A stretch of 64,000 nt of DNA. Origin: Simkaniaceae bacterium (GTDB lineage: Bacteria; Chlamydiota; Chlamydiia; Chlamydiales; Simkaniaceae). The position numbers and the translations under genes are program-made. A model generated the notes under the pieces. The model was not told the DNA's origin. It saw only the letters and a list, made by a program, of their open reading frames with translations, and ran no database searches. The first letter of the stretch is position 1, and every line of letters begins with the position of its first letter. Of this stretch, positions 51,625-61,174 are shown piece by piece. The stretch spans positions 1,364,001-1,428,000 of the forward strand of contig CP073762.1 of assembly GCA_018399055.1 (NCBI GenBank), in the 5' to 3' direction.

Positions 51625-54600
51625 GTGTCTTGGTCAAAGTCCCTTCTATTATCTTTGTTTGCTCTTCCTCTTTTTGCCAATCCCAGTGGGGTCAGCGGAA
51701 AAGCTCAGTTATCCCATGGAGACAATAACACCCTTATTGTCAAAACAGAGCAAGAGAAAACAATTCTAAAATGGAAAGACTTTTCGATTAAGAAGGGGGA
51801 AACAACCCGCTTTATTCAGCCCTCGGAGGCTTCTGCAACTCTTAACCGGGTCCTAGGTGGGAATCCTTCCGAAATTTTGGGCATGCTCCAGTCAAATGGT
51901 CACCTCTACCTAATAAACCCCAATGGAATTCTTGTGGGTGAAGGCGCTTGCATTAATACTACCTCCTTTATTGGCTCGACTTTTGATGTCCTCGACAGCG
52001 ACTTTCTGAATGGAGAAAACATAGCGTTCACAGGAGACTCAATGTCTTCGATTATAAACTATGGGAAAATTCATACCAAAGATGGCGACGCGCTCCTAAT
52101 TGCTCGACACATTGAAAACCATGGAGTTTTAGAGGCAGAAGGAGGGCGAGCCGCCGCAATAGGATGCAGATCTCTTCTATATAAACCCAATGATGCATCT
52201 CCTTTCTATGTCCAAGGTGGCTCTGCAAATGACCTCAATACGGAAGGAAATGCCTATTCTCATGCAATAAAAACTACCGCAAGCCCAGATGCTCTGACGG
52301 TCTCTAAAGAAGGTGAAACGGTCTATCTTACTCTGGCAAAAAACAGTGGAACGATACGCTCTCATAGAGGGAACAAGGGAGGAGAAGTTTTTCTTCTAGG
52401 AGATCGAGTCGAGATGGAAGATGACTTCCTTATTGATGTGTCTGGAAAACTAGGCGGAGGAACAGCAAATATTGGAGGGAGTTTTCAAGGAAAAGATCGT
52501 AATCTTCTCGCTTCTCAGCTAACCCACGTTGCAAAAGGGGGAACAATTGACGCGAGTGCTCTTGAGTCAGGTGACGGCGGAAACGTCATCGTCTGGTCAG
52601 ATAAAGTGACTGAATACTTTGGTCACATCAATGCTAAGGGAGGAAGCCTCAAAGGAAATGGAGGCTTTATTGAAGTTTCAACCCCCACTTCAGAACTCCA
52701 TTACAAAGGAACCATTGATACGACAGCCCCCTATGGAACTATGGGAAATCTGTTGTTAGATCCCAATGATATTGTAATTGGCCTTGTAGCAACATCTGGA
52801 GGGTTTATTAACCCCTATACCGGAGCTGGATTCGCAACTGCGCAGCTTTTAGACACAGACTTAACAGGAGCTCTTACAGGAGCCAATGTCACCGTTCAAA
52901 CAAGTACCGCAACAGCTGGCGGTAGTGGGGATATCAACGTGACAGTCCCCCTTGCCTGGGTTGCTCCAGGTGTAGGGAGCGGAGCTCTTACCCTCGATGC
53001 AGATAACGATATCAACCTGGGTGCTACGATCACCATTACAGGAACTGGGGGAGGCCTTACGTTTGATGCAGGACGAGATTTAAACGTGAATGCAAATATC
53101 GGTCATAATGCGGCAAGTGGCGGTCTTTTTAGTGTGGCTACTGGTCAAGACTGCAATGTTCAAGCCGATATTTTTGTTGGAGCTGTAGGTGGGTCAGGAG
53201 TAGGTGCCACTCTGAATGTAGGGCGTGACTATATCAGCGGGGTAGGCGGTGCGATTACCGTGCGACAAGCGAGCGCCCCTATCAATATGACCGTGGGGCG
53301 CAACATTAATGCGCTTGGAGGAATCGTAAATTCCAATACTGGGGGTACTGCTGCAAATGTCACAATCGTTGCTCAGACGGGAAACATTACAATGGGTTCA
53401 TTAGTAAATACTGTTCCTGTTATTTTTGGATCTCCTAATGGAGCTGTTCATGTCGAAGCAACGCGTGGTAGTATTTTTCTAACGGGTGGGACAACTGACA
53501 ATGATGTTGCTGTGATTGGGTATTTCGAGCCTACACTCACTACACCTTTTACGGGAGCCGTTACAGTCCTAGCAAGAAATGACATCACTCTTCAAGCCGG
53601 CACAGGAATTCTTGCCCACGCCGGAATATCAAAGCAAGGGAGAATTGCACGCGATATCACAAATAATCCTACGAGTGTCACGGTAGGGAGAGATCTACTC
53701 ATCCGCTCCGGAAATATTGCATTTGGCGCTGGTTCGGGAATTGGTCGTTTTCAACAACTCGTCTCAGCTGTTGTCAACCACTCTGGCGATATCAATGTAA
53801 ATGTTGGAAGAGATTGTACAATTTTGGGGGGAAACAACTTTTCAGGAATCGGAGACCGCGGATTGCTCTCATTCGGAGGGGGATCTATCGAAGCAAACCT
53901 TAATCTCAATGTCGGAAGAAACCTTATGATGGGGCATGACCCTGCTCTTCCAGGAATCTCCGGAGCTTTTGTGGGAGTCTTTGATAATCAGTTTGGAATT
54001 ACAGGATCTCATGAACTTGTCCATGGAGCACTACACATCAATGTAGGGAATAACTTTATTATGGATGGCCGCTTTGGATCGGCATTTGTCGAGTTCCAAA
54101 ATGATGGTAGCAATCTGGGCGCTTTCCCTGCAGAGCTCTTTGTCCACGTTGGAAACAGCTTAATCATGCTAGGTGGTCCTCCAGATACAGCAACTCTTAG
54201 CGCCGCCATTGATTTTCTTGAGGTCGTCAACAGTAATGCCCACTTTTGGGCTCTCAATAGTATTCAGTGTATCAATGGTGCCAATGGTGCGGCAAATCTC
54301 CACAACAAAGCTTTCAACAATACCAATGTTGTCAGCGCCAATCTAGGAACCATTAATGTCCGAGCGGGAGGAGATATCCGAGTAGCCGGAGGCGCGGCAG
54401 CAAGAACCGGAAACATTATTGTTGATTATGAAGCCACCGGAGGCTTCACCTATATTGCAGATTCTCCATTTAATCGAGGTCAGCTCTGGGGACCACAAAC
54501 TGCTCTTGTTGGTGGAGTCAATATCTTTGCTGGGACTGCTCTTGGAACAGCTTCTCCTCTTGTTGCTAGTAATGGCCTTGGTGCAATTTCTTTCGACACC

Positions 54601-55590
54601 CAACTGTACAACACGGCTGCGATTCCTGGGACCATCTTCCAGCTTGCAGCAAACGGCTATGGAGGATTAAATCCCCCAGCGACTGGTGCAGCACCCAACC
54701 CGATCACTTACTGGTCACAGAATGGGAGCAACACTCTCATGTCAACACGCGATAGATTCGCCGATGGAACCCCTGCTGATATTCTAAATATTGGAACGAC
54801 TGGAAATGCGATCAGTTTTAATAATCAGAACCGTCGACCTATTTATTCGGGCCCCTTGAACCCCTTTGTTGCAGATGGCGCAGACATTACAATTGTTGCT
54901 TTCAGAGATACAGTGATTTCAGGACCTTCTACAGTCAATGTTCCTCCGGCCTTTTCTACAATCCCCATTTATGCTCCCAGCGGAAATATCTTGGTGATTA
55001 CTCAGGATGATATGACATTGCAGAATAATGCCGTTGTTTCTGCGTCGCAAAATGTAGATTTGGTCTGTGATAATCAAGCTCCACGTTTCCCTCAGATCGG
55101 CCCAGGTAGCTTTTCGATGGATGCAACAAGTATCATTAACTCAGATACTGGTTACATTCGTGTCTATACAGCTATGCAAGCCCAGAATGTCATCGATCCA
55201 TTGGCTCAGTTTATCAGCGCGGGAATCCCCTTCTTCTTCCTTCCAGGGGCGGTCTTTGAAGATACTGACCAGGAGAAATGGTGTACGTACTACCCCGATG
55301 GAGACCAGGGAATCCCTTTTAAGATTTTCTACAAACCATGCATTGAAACATTTACACAAGAAGCTTCGGTTATTTTGACAGAGTTCTTATATGAGGAATC
55401 CTCGTTTAACTATTACTTAGGATGGCCTGAAAGCTTTTACGTGATGTACAAACCACGTACTGAAATCTCTCCAGGGCAGTGGCGCTCAACCTTTGATAGT
55501 TTCAATGTTAACCCAACCGAGCGATACTACATCCGAAGACAAGATGATACCCGTGCGAACAACAATAACCGCACTTATCTTGCTTGGTGA
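51625..55590 (+). CDS. Two-partner secretion exoprotein (filamentous-haemagglutinin-like TpsA)
   Basis: 1321 residues from a GTG start (GAGG eight bases ahead). Signal SLLLSLFALPLFA, then the TPS domain: 'ATLNRVLGGNPSEILGMLQS' and NPNGI at residues 98-102, the diagnostic motif. After it come many beta-helix rungs with a recurring NVGRD/NVGRN motif (for example VTVGRDLLIR, INVNVGRDCTILGG, LNVGRNLMMG, HINVGNNFIMDG). The C-terminal 100 residues turn into a distinct Tyr/Trp-rich domain (YYLGWPESFYVMYKP, ...WRSTFDSF). It is a surface fibre or adhesin exported by the TpsB partner next to it. No toxin domain recognised. Confidence 0.92.
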   Translation: MSWSKSLLLSLFALPLFANPSGVSGKAQLSHGDNNTLIVKTEQEKTILKWKDFSIKKGETTRFIQPSEASATLNRVLGGNPSEILGMLQSNGHLYLINPNGILVGEGACINTTSFIGSTFDVLDSDFLNGENIAFTGDSMSSIINYGKIHTKDGDALLIARHIENHGVLEAEGGRAAAIGCRSLLYKPNDASPFYVQGGSANDLNTEGNAYSHAIKTTASPDALTVSKEGETVYLTLAKNSGTIRSHRGNKGGEVFLLGDRVEMEDDFLIDVSGKLGGGTANIGGSFQGKDRNLLASQLTHVAKGGTIDASALESGDGGNVIVWSDKVTEYFGHINAKGGSLKGNGGFIEVSTPTSELHYKGTIDTTAPYGTMGNLLLDPNDIVIGLVATSGGFINPYTGAGFATAQLLDTDLTGALTGANVTVQTSTATAGGSGDINVTVPLAWVAPGVGSGALTLDADNDINLGATITITGTGGGLTFDAGRDLNVNANIGHNAASGGLFSVATGQDCNVQADIFVGAVGGSGVGATLNVGRDYISGVGGAITVRQASAPINMTVGRNINALGGIVNSNTGGTAANVTIVAQTGNITMGSLVNTVPVIFGSPNGAVHVEATRGSIFLTGGTTDNDVAVIGYFEPTLTTPFTGAVTVLARNDITLQAGTGILAHAGISKQGRIARDITNNPTSVTVGRDLLIRSGNIAFGAGSGIGRFQQLVSAVVNHSGDINVNVGRDCTILGGNNFSGIGDRGLLSFGGGSIEANLNLNVGRNLMMGHDPALPGISGAFVGVFDNQFGITGSHELVHGALHINVGNNFIMDGRFGSAFVEFQNDGSNLGAFPAELFVHVGNSLIMLGGPPDTATLSAAIDFLEVVNSNAHFWALNSIQCINGANGAANLHNKAFNNTNVVSANLGTINVRAGGDIRVAGGAAARTGNIIVDYEATGGFTYIADSPFNRGQLWGPQTALVGGVNIFAGTALGTASPLVASNGLGAISFDTQLYNTAAIPGTIFQLAANGYGGLNPPATGAAPNPITYWSQNGSNTLMSTRDRFADGTPADILNIGTTGNAISFNNQNRRPIYSGPLNPFVADGADITIVAFRDTVISGPSTVNVPPAFSTIPIYAPSGNILVITQDDMTLQNNAVVSASQNVDLVCDNQAPRFPQIGPGSFSMDATSIINSDTGYIRVYTAMQAQNVIDPLAQFISAGIPFFFLPGAVFEDTDQEKWCTYYPDGDQGIPFKIFYKPCIETFTQEASVILTEFLYEESSFNYYLGWPESFYVMYKPRTEISPGQWRSTFDSFNVNPTERYYIRRQDDTRANNNNRTYLAW

Positions 55591-55632
55591 TGGAGAGTTG
55601 ATAATAATTTCTTAACTGAATAGAGTAGTGGA

Positions 55633-57300
55633 ATGATCCGAAAAACCTTGATAACTGCAATAGCACTCGCTCTTCCTCTTGCAGCCATAGAGCAACATTT
55701 CCCTAACCCGGTATGTCCTCAGGAATCGGAAGAGATTCTAGCAAGCCATTTTAAAGGGATTGTATTGATGGGATCAAATCGATCCGTCGGGAATGTCCAC
55801 GTAGAGAATATCTCAGGAGTCAAGTTTGTTGACCTTAAAATCCCAACAGGTGAAAGCGTTCTTGAGAGCTATCTTCAAGATTATTTAGGACGCCCTGTAA
55901 CGGTGAGCAGGATTCAGGATATTAAGCGAACCATTATCGATTTCTATCGCAAAGCCAACAGACCCATTGTGTATGTTGAAGTCCCCTCCCAAGTGATATC
56001 GTCAGGAGTTCTTGAGCTTGTTGTATACGAAGGAAAACTAGGTAATGTCCATTGCAGCGGCAATAAGCACTTTAAGGATGAGCGCCTGATTGGATACGTG
56101 AAGAATAAGCAAAGTGAGAGCGTTGATATGGATCAGCTTCTCAAAGACCTCGAGTGGATGAATCGAAATCCTTTTAGACAGACAAACTCTATTTTCACTC
56201 CAGCCGAACAGACCGGAGTCACAGATATTGAACTCGTAACGGATGACCGCTTTCCTTGGCGCTTCTTTGCTGGGGTCGATAATACTGGTATCCGCCAAGC
56301 AGGTCGTACTCGCTATTTCGCAGGTTTTAACTGGGGAAATGCTTTTAATCTTGATCATGTCCTATCCTTTCAATTCACTACAGGAAGCGCTATTGATAAG
56401 TACTGGTCAACCTCCCTTCATTACTTAGCTCCCCTTCCCTGGCGCCATACTTTGGTTGCCTATGGAGGATACTCTCATATTAAGGCTGACTTAGAAACTC
56501 CCGGGATGCGCACCAAGGGTTACAGCGCTCAGGCAAGCCTTCGCTATGAAATGCCAGTCAGACCTCTTATCAACTTCTTAGAAGATTTCTTGGTAGGAGC
56601 AGATTATAAGAGAACAAATACTAGTCTCACCCAAGATGGAACCCTCTTTTTTGATCAATCTGTTAACATTTTTCAACTGATGGCTGGTTACAACGGAGGG
56701 TATGAGGGAGAATGGTATAAGGTTTCAGGAACGATCGAAGTCTACGGTTCTCCAGGACATTGGCTGCCGGATCAGAGTCGCAAGCGGTATGAGGAGCTCC
56801 GACCAGGAGCCAATAATTCCTATGTTTATACCCGCCTTGCGGTTGCTCCGATCTTTAACCTAAAGTATGACTTCCAAATACAAACCAAACTTCGAGGGCA
56901 GGTCGCTAGCACGAACCTCCTTAGTAGTGAACAGTTTGGCTTGGGAGGCTGGGACACCGTTCGTGGATATCAAGTGCGAGAAGTGAATGCTGATAATGTC
57001 TTTATTTTTAACATCGAGCTCCGATCCCCTGCGATTATGGTGGCAGGACACCACAAAAAGATTGTAAAAGACGAGCTCCGATTTCTTGTCTTCATGGATT
57101 ATGGCTATGGTAGCAACCATAAAGTGTTCCCCGGAGAAGTCAATCACAATAATCTAATGGGAGTGGGCCCGGGTGTCAGATATAATCTCCCCCCTTACCT
57201 GACCTTTAGAGGTGACCTCGGTTACAAAGTGTGGCAACCCTTGCAATCAGACAACCACACACGTTGGAGGTTTGAATTTGGCCTCGTCGCAAGTTACTAG
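55633..57300 (+). CDS. Two-partner secretion transporter TpsB
   Basis: 555 residues. Signal TLITAIALALPLAA, two POTRA domains (about 40-225; 'RPVTVSRIQDIKRTIIDFYR', 'VHCSGNKHFKDERLIGY'), then a 16-strand Omp85-type barrel with VRGY at 443-446 in loop L6, the hallmark of the family. It recognises the TPS domain of the exoprotein and carries it across the outer membrane. It directly follows the exoprotein gene (42-bp gap). Confidence 0.92.
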   Translation: MIRKTLITAIALALPLAAIEQHFPNPVCPQESEEILASHFKGIVLMGSNRSVGNVHVENISGVKFVDLKIPTGESVLESYLQDYLGRPVTVSRIQDIKRTIIDFYRKANRPIVYVEVPSQVISSGVLELVVYEGKLGNVHCSGNKHFKDERLIGYVKNKQSESVDMDQLLKDLEWMNRNPFRQTNSIFTPAEQTGVTDIELVTDDRFPWRFFAGVDNTGIRQAGRTRYFAGFNWGNAFNLDHVLSFQFTTGSAIDKYWSTSLHYLAPLPWRHTLVAYGGYSHIKADLETPGMRTKGYSAQASLRYEMPVRPLINFLEDFLVGADYKRTNTSLTQDGTLFFDQSVNIFQLMAGYNGGYEGEWYKVSGTIEVYGSPGHWLPDQSRKRYEELRPGANNSYVYTRLAVAPIFNLKYDFQIQTKLRGQVASTNLLSSEQFGLGGWDTVRGYQVREVNADNVFIFNIELRSPAIMVAGHHKKIVKDELRFLVFMDYGYGSNHKVFPGEVNHNNLMGVGPGVRYNLPPYLTFRGDLGYKVWQPLQSDNHTRWRFEFGLVASY

Positions 57301-58513
57301 AATATTTCCAGTTTTTACTGTTTTATTCTTAGGATACTTAGGGTTTTCTCTGGCGCTTCCTCTTTTCCCTCCTCTCTTTTTAGAACCTTCGCATGGTTTT
57401 CTCCCAGACTCAATGGGAACAGGAACGCGAAGAATTTTATTGGGTGTCCTATTTTCTGTGTATCCCATGGGTCAGTTTATAGGGGCCCCAATTCTTGGAA
57501 AACTTTCTGATAAGTATGGAAGGAAGCCGATTTTATTGATTTCTCTTCTTGCTGTGATTCCTGCATTTATTGGGTCAGCACTTTCAATTCTCTATACTCT
57601 TCCTCTGTTTCTATTTGTGAGCCGATTTTTTAGCGGGCTCCTAGAGGGCAACATCGTAATTGCGCAAGCTGCTGTTGCCGATATCAGTGAAAATGCAAAA
57701 GCAAAAATCAAAAACTTTGGATGGATTGTCTCCTTAAGCAGTACAGCCTTTTTCTTCGGCCCTTTGATTGGGGGAAAGCTTGCCTACTCTACAATCGTTC
57801 CTTGGTTCCACTATGACACCCCCTTTTGGTGTGCTGCAATTCTGGCATGCATTGGTTTTCTTGTTGTTTTCCGTCTGTTTAAAGAAACCCACTCTCCTGA
57901 GAGAGAAATGGAAATATCTTTTAAGTCCATTACTCGATCCTTCACAGATGGGCTAAGATATCAATCTCTTAGGGTAATATTCTCTGCGAATTTTTTCGTC
58001 TTTTCAGCAATGTTTTTCTTTTTGAACTTTTTCTCTGCTTATCTTGTAAACCGATTCGGGTTTTCTTTCTCATTGCTTGGAGAAGTCAACGCGTACCTTT
58101 CAATTCCTTTTATTATCGCTCCTTTTTTCTTCAGTCTTTTTGTGAAATGGTGGACTTCAAGGCAGTCGATGCTTCTCGGCTCTCTTTTTATCTGTATCAG
58201 CTATTTAATCTTTGTCATGCCTACATCCCCTTGGGCTCTTATCTTTACTCTTCTTCCGGTTGGATTCTTTCTATCAATGGGATTTGCCTTCCCTGCCATC
58301 ATGGTTTCGGATGCAGTGAGCAAGCGGCAGCAAGGACAATGCCTAGGAACCAACCAGTCTCTTCAGGTTTTAGCTGAAGCAGCAACAGCGCTCCTCGGTG
58401 GTTTTTTTATGGCTAAGGCCAATAGCTTCCCCATTTATGCAGGAGCTGTCTGCGCAGTCATTGCTGCTCTCATTCTGTTCATTAAACCTCAGTGCCCTAT
58501 AGGAGGGAGCTGA
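57278..58513 (+). CDS. MFS transporter, 12-helix
   Basis: 411 residues from a TTG start at 57278. The GGAGG at 57266-57270 lies seven bases ahead; the ATG at 57212 would run 22 more residues inside the TpsB gene and has no Shine-Dalgarno sequence. Twelve helices, with motif A 'GAPILGKLSDKYGRKPILL' in the 2-3 loop and a TetA-like 'FFGPLIGGKLAYST' around helix 5. Likely a drug or metabolite proton antiporter. The start overlaps the TpsB end by 23 bp. The end overlaps the convergent emrB by 25 bp. Confidence 0.8.
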   Translation: MASSQVTRIFPVFTVLFLGYLGFSLALPLFPPLFLEPSHGFLPDSMGTGTRRILLGVLFSVYPMGQFIGAPILGKLSDKYGRKPILLISLLAVIPAFIGSALSILYTLPLFLFVSRFFSGLLEGNIVIAQAAVADISENAKAKIKNFGWIVSLSSTAFFFGPLIGGKLAYSTIVPWFHYDTPFWCAAILACIGFLVVFRLFKETHSPEREMEISFKSITRSFTDGLRYQSLRVIFSANFFVFSAMFFFLNFFSAYLVNRFGFSFSLLGEVNAYLSIPFIIAPFFFSLFVKWWTSRQSMLLGSLFICISYLIFVMPTSPWALIFTLLPVGFFLSMGFAFPAIMVSDAVSKRQQGQCLGTNQSLQVLAEAATALLGGFFMAKANSFPIYAGAVCAVIAALILFIKPQCPIGGS

Positions 58514-60027
58514 TCCGCAGAAAGATGTTTCCGTTTCTCAAAGAAAAAGGGAAGAATCAAAAGCACCATAAAAACCCATCCTCCCAACCAAAAGATGTCA
58601 TTTAGAGAAAGCATCATCGCTTGTTTCCATGCCATAGTGTCAACGACTGTTAATGCCTTCTTTCCCACAATCCCGTACTGTTTTAAATCAGCAAACAGCT
58701 CCCTGCTAATAGGATTATACTGATTAATGCTATCGATGATGTTGCTATGGTGGTGTGTTCCTCTTCGCTCCCACACCGTAACAAAAATAGATGTCCCCAC
58801 CCCTCCCATTAATATTCTGAAGAAATGAAACATTCCCTGCCCCATTGCAAGTTTCTCCGTGGGCACACGGGCGAAAGTAATCGCAGTAATGGGAGCTAGC
58901 CATGTGCAGATCCCGATTCCAAGAAGTAACCTTGATAGTGCAATAACCTCGAAAGACACAGCAGTTGTAAAGGTGCTATAATAGAAAAGAACGACTCCAT
59001 AACTGAAGAAAGAGAGAGCAACCAGGTATTTTAGCCGAACCTTATCCATGAGTTTCGCCACTAGTACCACTGTAAAAAATGGGAGGACTCCCATCGTAGA
59101 AACGGCAAGCCCAGCAACTTGTGCTGTATATCCCATCATCTCCTGAAGCCAAAGAGGGGTAATAACAATCACACCAAAGAGGACCATATAGGACAATGCT
59201 GTAATAACCGTGCCAATGAAAAAGTTTCGGTTTTTAAACATCCGAAGATCCATAATCGGGGTGTCATGTGTCAGTTCCCAGATAAAGAGAAAAACAAAGG
59301 AGACAACCGAAACAACAGCAAGGGCAATAATAATATTAGAACGCCACCAGTCAAGTTGTTGCCCCTGATCTAGAATAATTTGAAGTGCAGAAACAGCAAA
59401 AGCCAAGAGGAGAATTCCCAAGCCGTCAATACGAACTTTTTCAGTCTTCGTTTCTTTTTTCTTATATAAAGAACGGATCACCAAGACACAAAAAATCCCC
59501 ACGGGGATATTAATAAAAAAGATCCAGGGCCACGAGTAGTTAAATGTGATCCAGCCACCAAGAATAGGCCCAGCAATAGGCCCAACAACAGCAACCATGT
59601 TCCACAATGCAAGGGCTAAATTCCTCTTTTCTTTTGGGAAAGTCATAATCATTAAGCTTTGAGAAAGAGGAATCATAGGGCCTGCAACAACCCCCTGGAT
59701 GAAACGCATGACCACAAGCATATTCATGTTAATTGACATTCCGCAAAGCCATGAGAATAAGGTAAAAAGGGCAACAGAAAGTACCATAACGCGAATCGAT
59801 CCCAAGCGACGTGTCAAAAGTCCTGTTAGAGGAAGAGCTATGGCATTTCCGACAGCAAACATTGTAATCACCCAGGTTCCATCTGTGACGCTAGTTGCTA
59901 AGTCCCCTGCAATATAGGGAATGGAAACGTTTGCGATGGAGTAGTCAAGAACTTGCATAAAAGTGCATAGAGAGAGCGCAATGGCTCCTAGAAAAAGAGT
60001 GATTCCCGTTAAAGGATTACCGTTCAT
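58489..60027 (-). CDS. emrB: EmrB-type MFS drug exporter (14-helix)
   Basis: 512 residues, 14 membrane helices. 'LTGLLTRRLGSIRVMVLSVA' is motif A, 'GPIAGPILGGWITFNYSWPW' motif C-like with the EmrB-type ITFNYSW. It works with EmrA-like protein (60017) and an outer-membrane factor (61164) to push drugs straight out of the cell. The start overlaps the emrA stop by 11 bp. Confidence 0.92.
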   Translation of the reverse strand: MNGNPLTGITLFLGAIALSLCTFMQVLDYSIANVSIPYIAGDLATSVTDGTWVITMFAVGNAIALPLTGLLTRRLGSIRVMVLSVALFTLFSWLCGMSINMNMLVVMRFIQGVVAGPMIPLSQSLMIMTFPKEKRNLALALWNMVAVVGPIAGPILGGWITFNYSWPWIFFINIPVGIFCVLVIRSLYKKKETKTEKVRIDGLGILLLAFAVSALQIILDQGQQLDWWRSNIIIALAVVSVVSFVFLFIWELTHDTPIMDLRMFKNRNFFIGTVITALSYMVLFGVIVITPLWLQEMMGYTAQVAGLAVSTMGVLPFFTVVLVAKLMDKVRLKYLVALSFFSYGVVLFYYSTFTTAVSFEVIALSRLLLGIGICTWLAPITAITFARVPTEKLAMGQGMFHFFRILMGGVGTSIFVTVWERRGTHHHSNIIDSINQYNPISRELFADLKQYGIVGKKALTVVDTMAWKQAMMLSLNDIFWLGGWVFMVLLILPFFFEKRKHLSADQLPPIGH

Positions 60028-61174
60028 AGCATCCAGCGTTTTCCAGAATAATTTGATCGATAATTTTCATCGCTCCTTCTTCTTGCTGGCTGTAAATTTT
60101 TGTCTGGTAGATTGGATTTATCCGGGTCGCTTCGGCAAGCATCGGTCCTGAAGTGTCATGGATGTCAACAGTCACATTCATTGAAAGACCTAACCAAAGA
60201 GGATATTTTTTTAACTGATTCGGGTCTAAACTCACACGAACAGGAACTCGCTGAACAATCTTGATCCAATTTCCCGTTGCATTTTGAGGGGGAAGGGCAG
60301 AAAAGACGTTCCCTGTTCCAGGATTGATTCCTACAATTTTCCCATGGAATACCACGCCGCTCCCGTAGATATCTGAGACAAGGTGAACACTTTGTCCTAT
60401 CCTTACCTTTGAGAGCTGAACTTCTTTATAGTTAGCATCCACCCAAAGCTCATTTAGAGGAATGATCGCCATCAAGGGGTCTGAGACTCCTACATATTCT
60501 CCAAGCTGGGCTGAGCGCATCGCAACATACCCACTGCTTGGCGCTAGAATCGAGCAACGTTGCAGGTTAACATAAGCATCTTTCACTCCATCTGCCGCTT
60601 TCTTTACGAGGGGATGCGTTCTGATCGTTGTATTTTGCACTTCTGCGTAGGCTGACTGCAGAAGCAAGTATGTGGCTCTGCGTGCGGCTTGAGCGCCCAC
60701 AAAATCAGCTTCAACATGTTCAAATTCTTCTCGAGAAACCCCTCCTACGCCCACAAGATTAATCCGATTTTTATAGTCCTTTTCTGCTTTAAATAACTGG
60801 GTGTCTTTTTGCTCAAGCTCAGCTTCTAGTTCTTCAACTTTAAGAAACACCTGCACAACTGAGCGTACCGTGTCCCCAAGCTCATTCTTTCTCATTTCAT
60901 ATGCAATCTGATAATCGGTTTTATCAAGCTCGATTAAAACCTGACCCTCTTCAACAAGGTCAGTATTATCAACATTAATAGACGTGACAATTCCTGGAAC
61001 CTGAGGTGTCAGTTCGATCATGTTTCCGTGAACATACGCGTCATCTGTAAACTTCTCAAAACGGAGAATTGTAAACCAATAGAGAAAGACCGCTATTCCA
61101 ATCAGGATAAAACCCGCAGAAACCCAAAGTAGGATCATGTTTCTCTTATTGTTTGATGCAACTTTATCTGTCAT
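60017..61174 (-). CDS. emrA: EmrA-type membrane fusion protein
   Basis: 385 residues from the ATG at 61174 (AGGTGG upstream). One N-terminal membrane helix (about 15-36), a lipoyl half-motif 'PQVPGIVTSINVDNTDLVEE' and a second one after a long coiled coil (about 95-195). Periplasmic adaptor of the HlyD/EmrA family. The start overlaps the outer-membrane-factor stop by 11 bp, so the three genes form one operon with order OMF-emrA-emrB. Confidence 0.92.
   Translation of the reverse strand: MTDKVASNNKRNMILLWVSAGFILIGIAVFLYWFTILRFEKFTDDAYVHGNMIELTPQVPGIVTSINVDNTDLVEEGQVLIELDKTDYQIAYEMRKNELGDTVRSVVQVFLKVEELEAELEQKDTQLFKAEKDYKNRINLVGVGGVSREEFEHVEADFVGAQAARRATYLLLQSAYAEVQNTTIRTHPLVKKAADGVKDAYVNLQRCSILAPSSGYVAMRSAQLGEYVGVSDPLMAIIPLNELWVDANYKEVQLSKVRIGQSVHLVSDIYGSGVVFHGKIVGINPGTGNVFSALPPQNATGNWIKIVQRVPVRVSLDPNQLKKYPLWLGLSMNVTVDIHDTSGPMLAEATRINPIYQTKIYSQQEEGAMKIIDQIILENAGCYER

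Noticed and set aside
52980-54300. Possible tandem DNA repeats or CRISPR-like array in the exoprotein gene
   Set aside because: The similarity is at protein level (NVGRD-type rungs at irregular spacing); no exact direct repeats with spacers are present.
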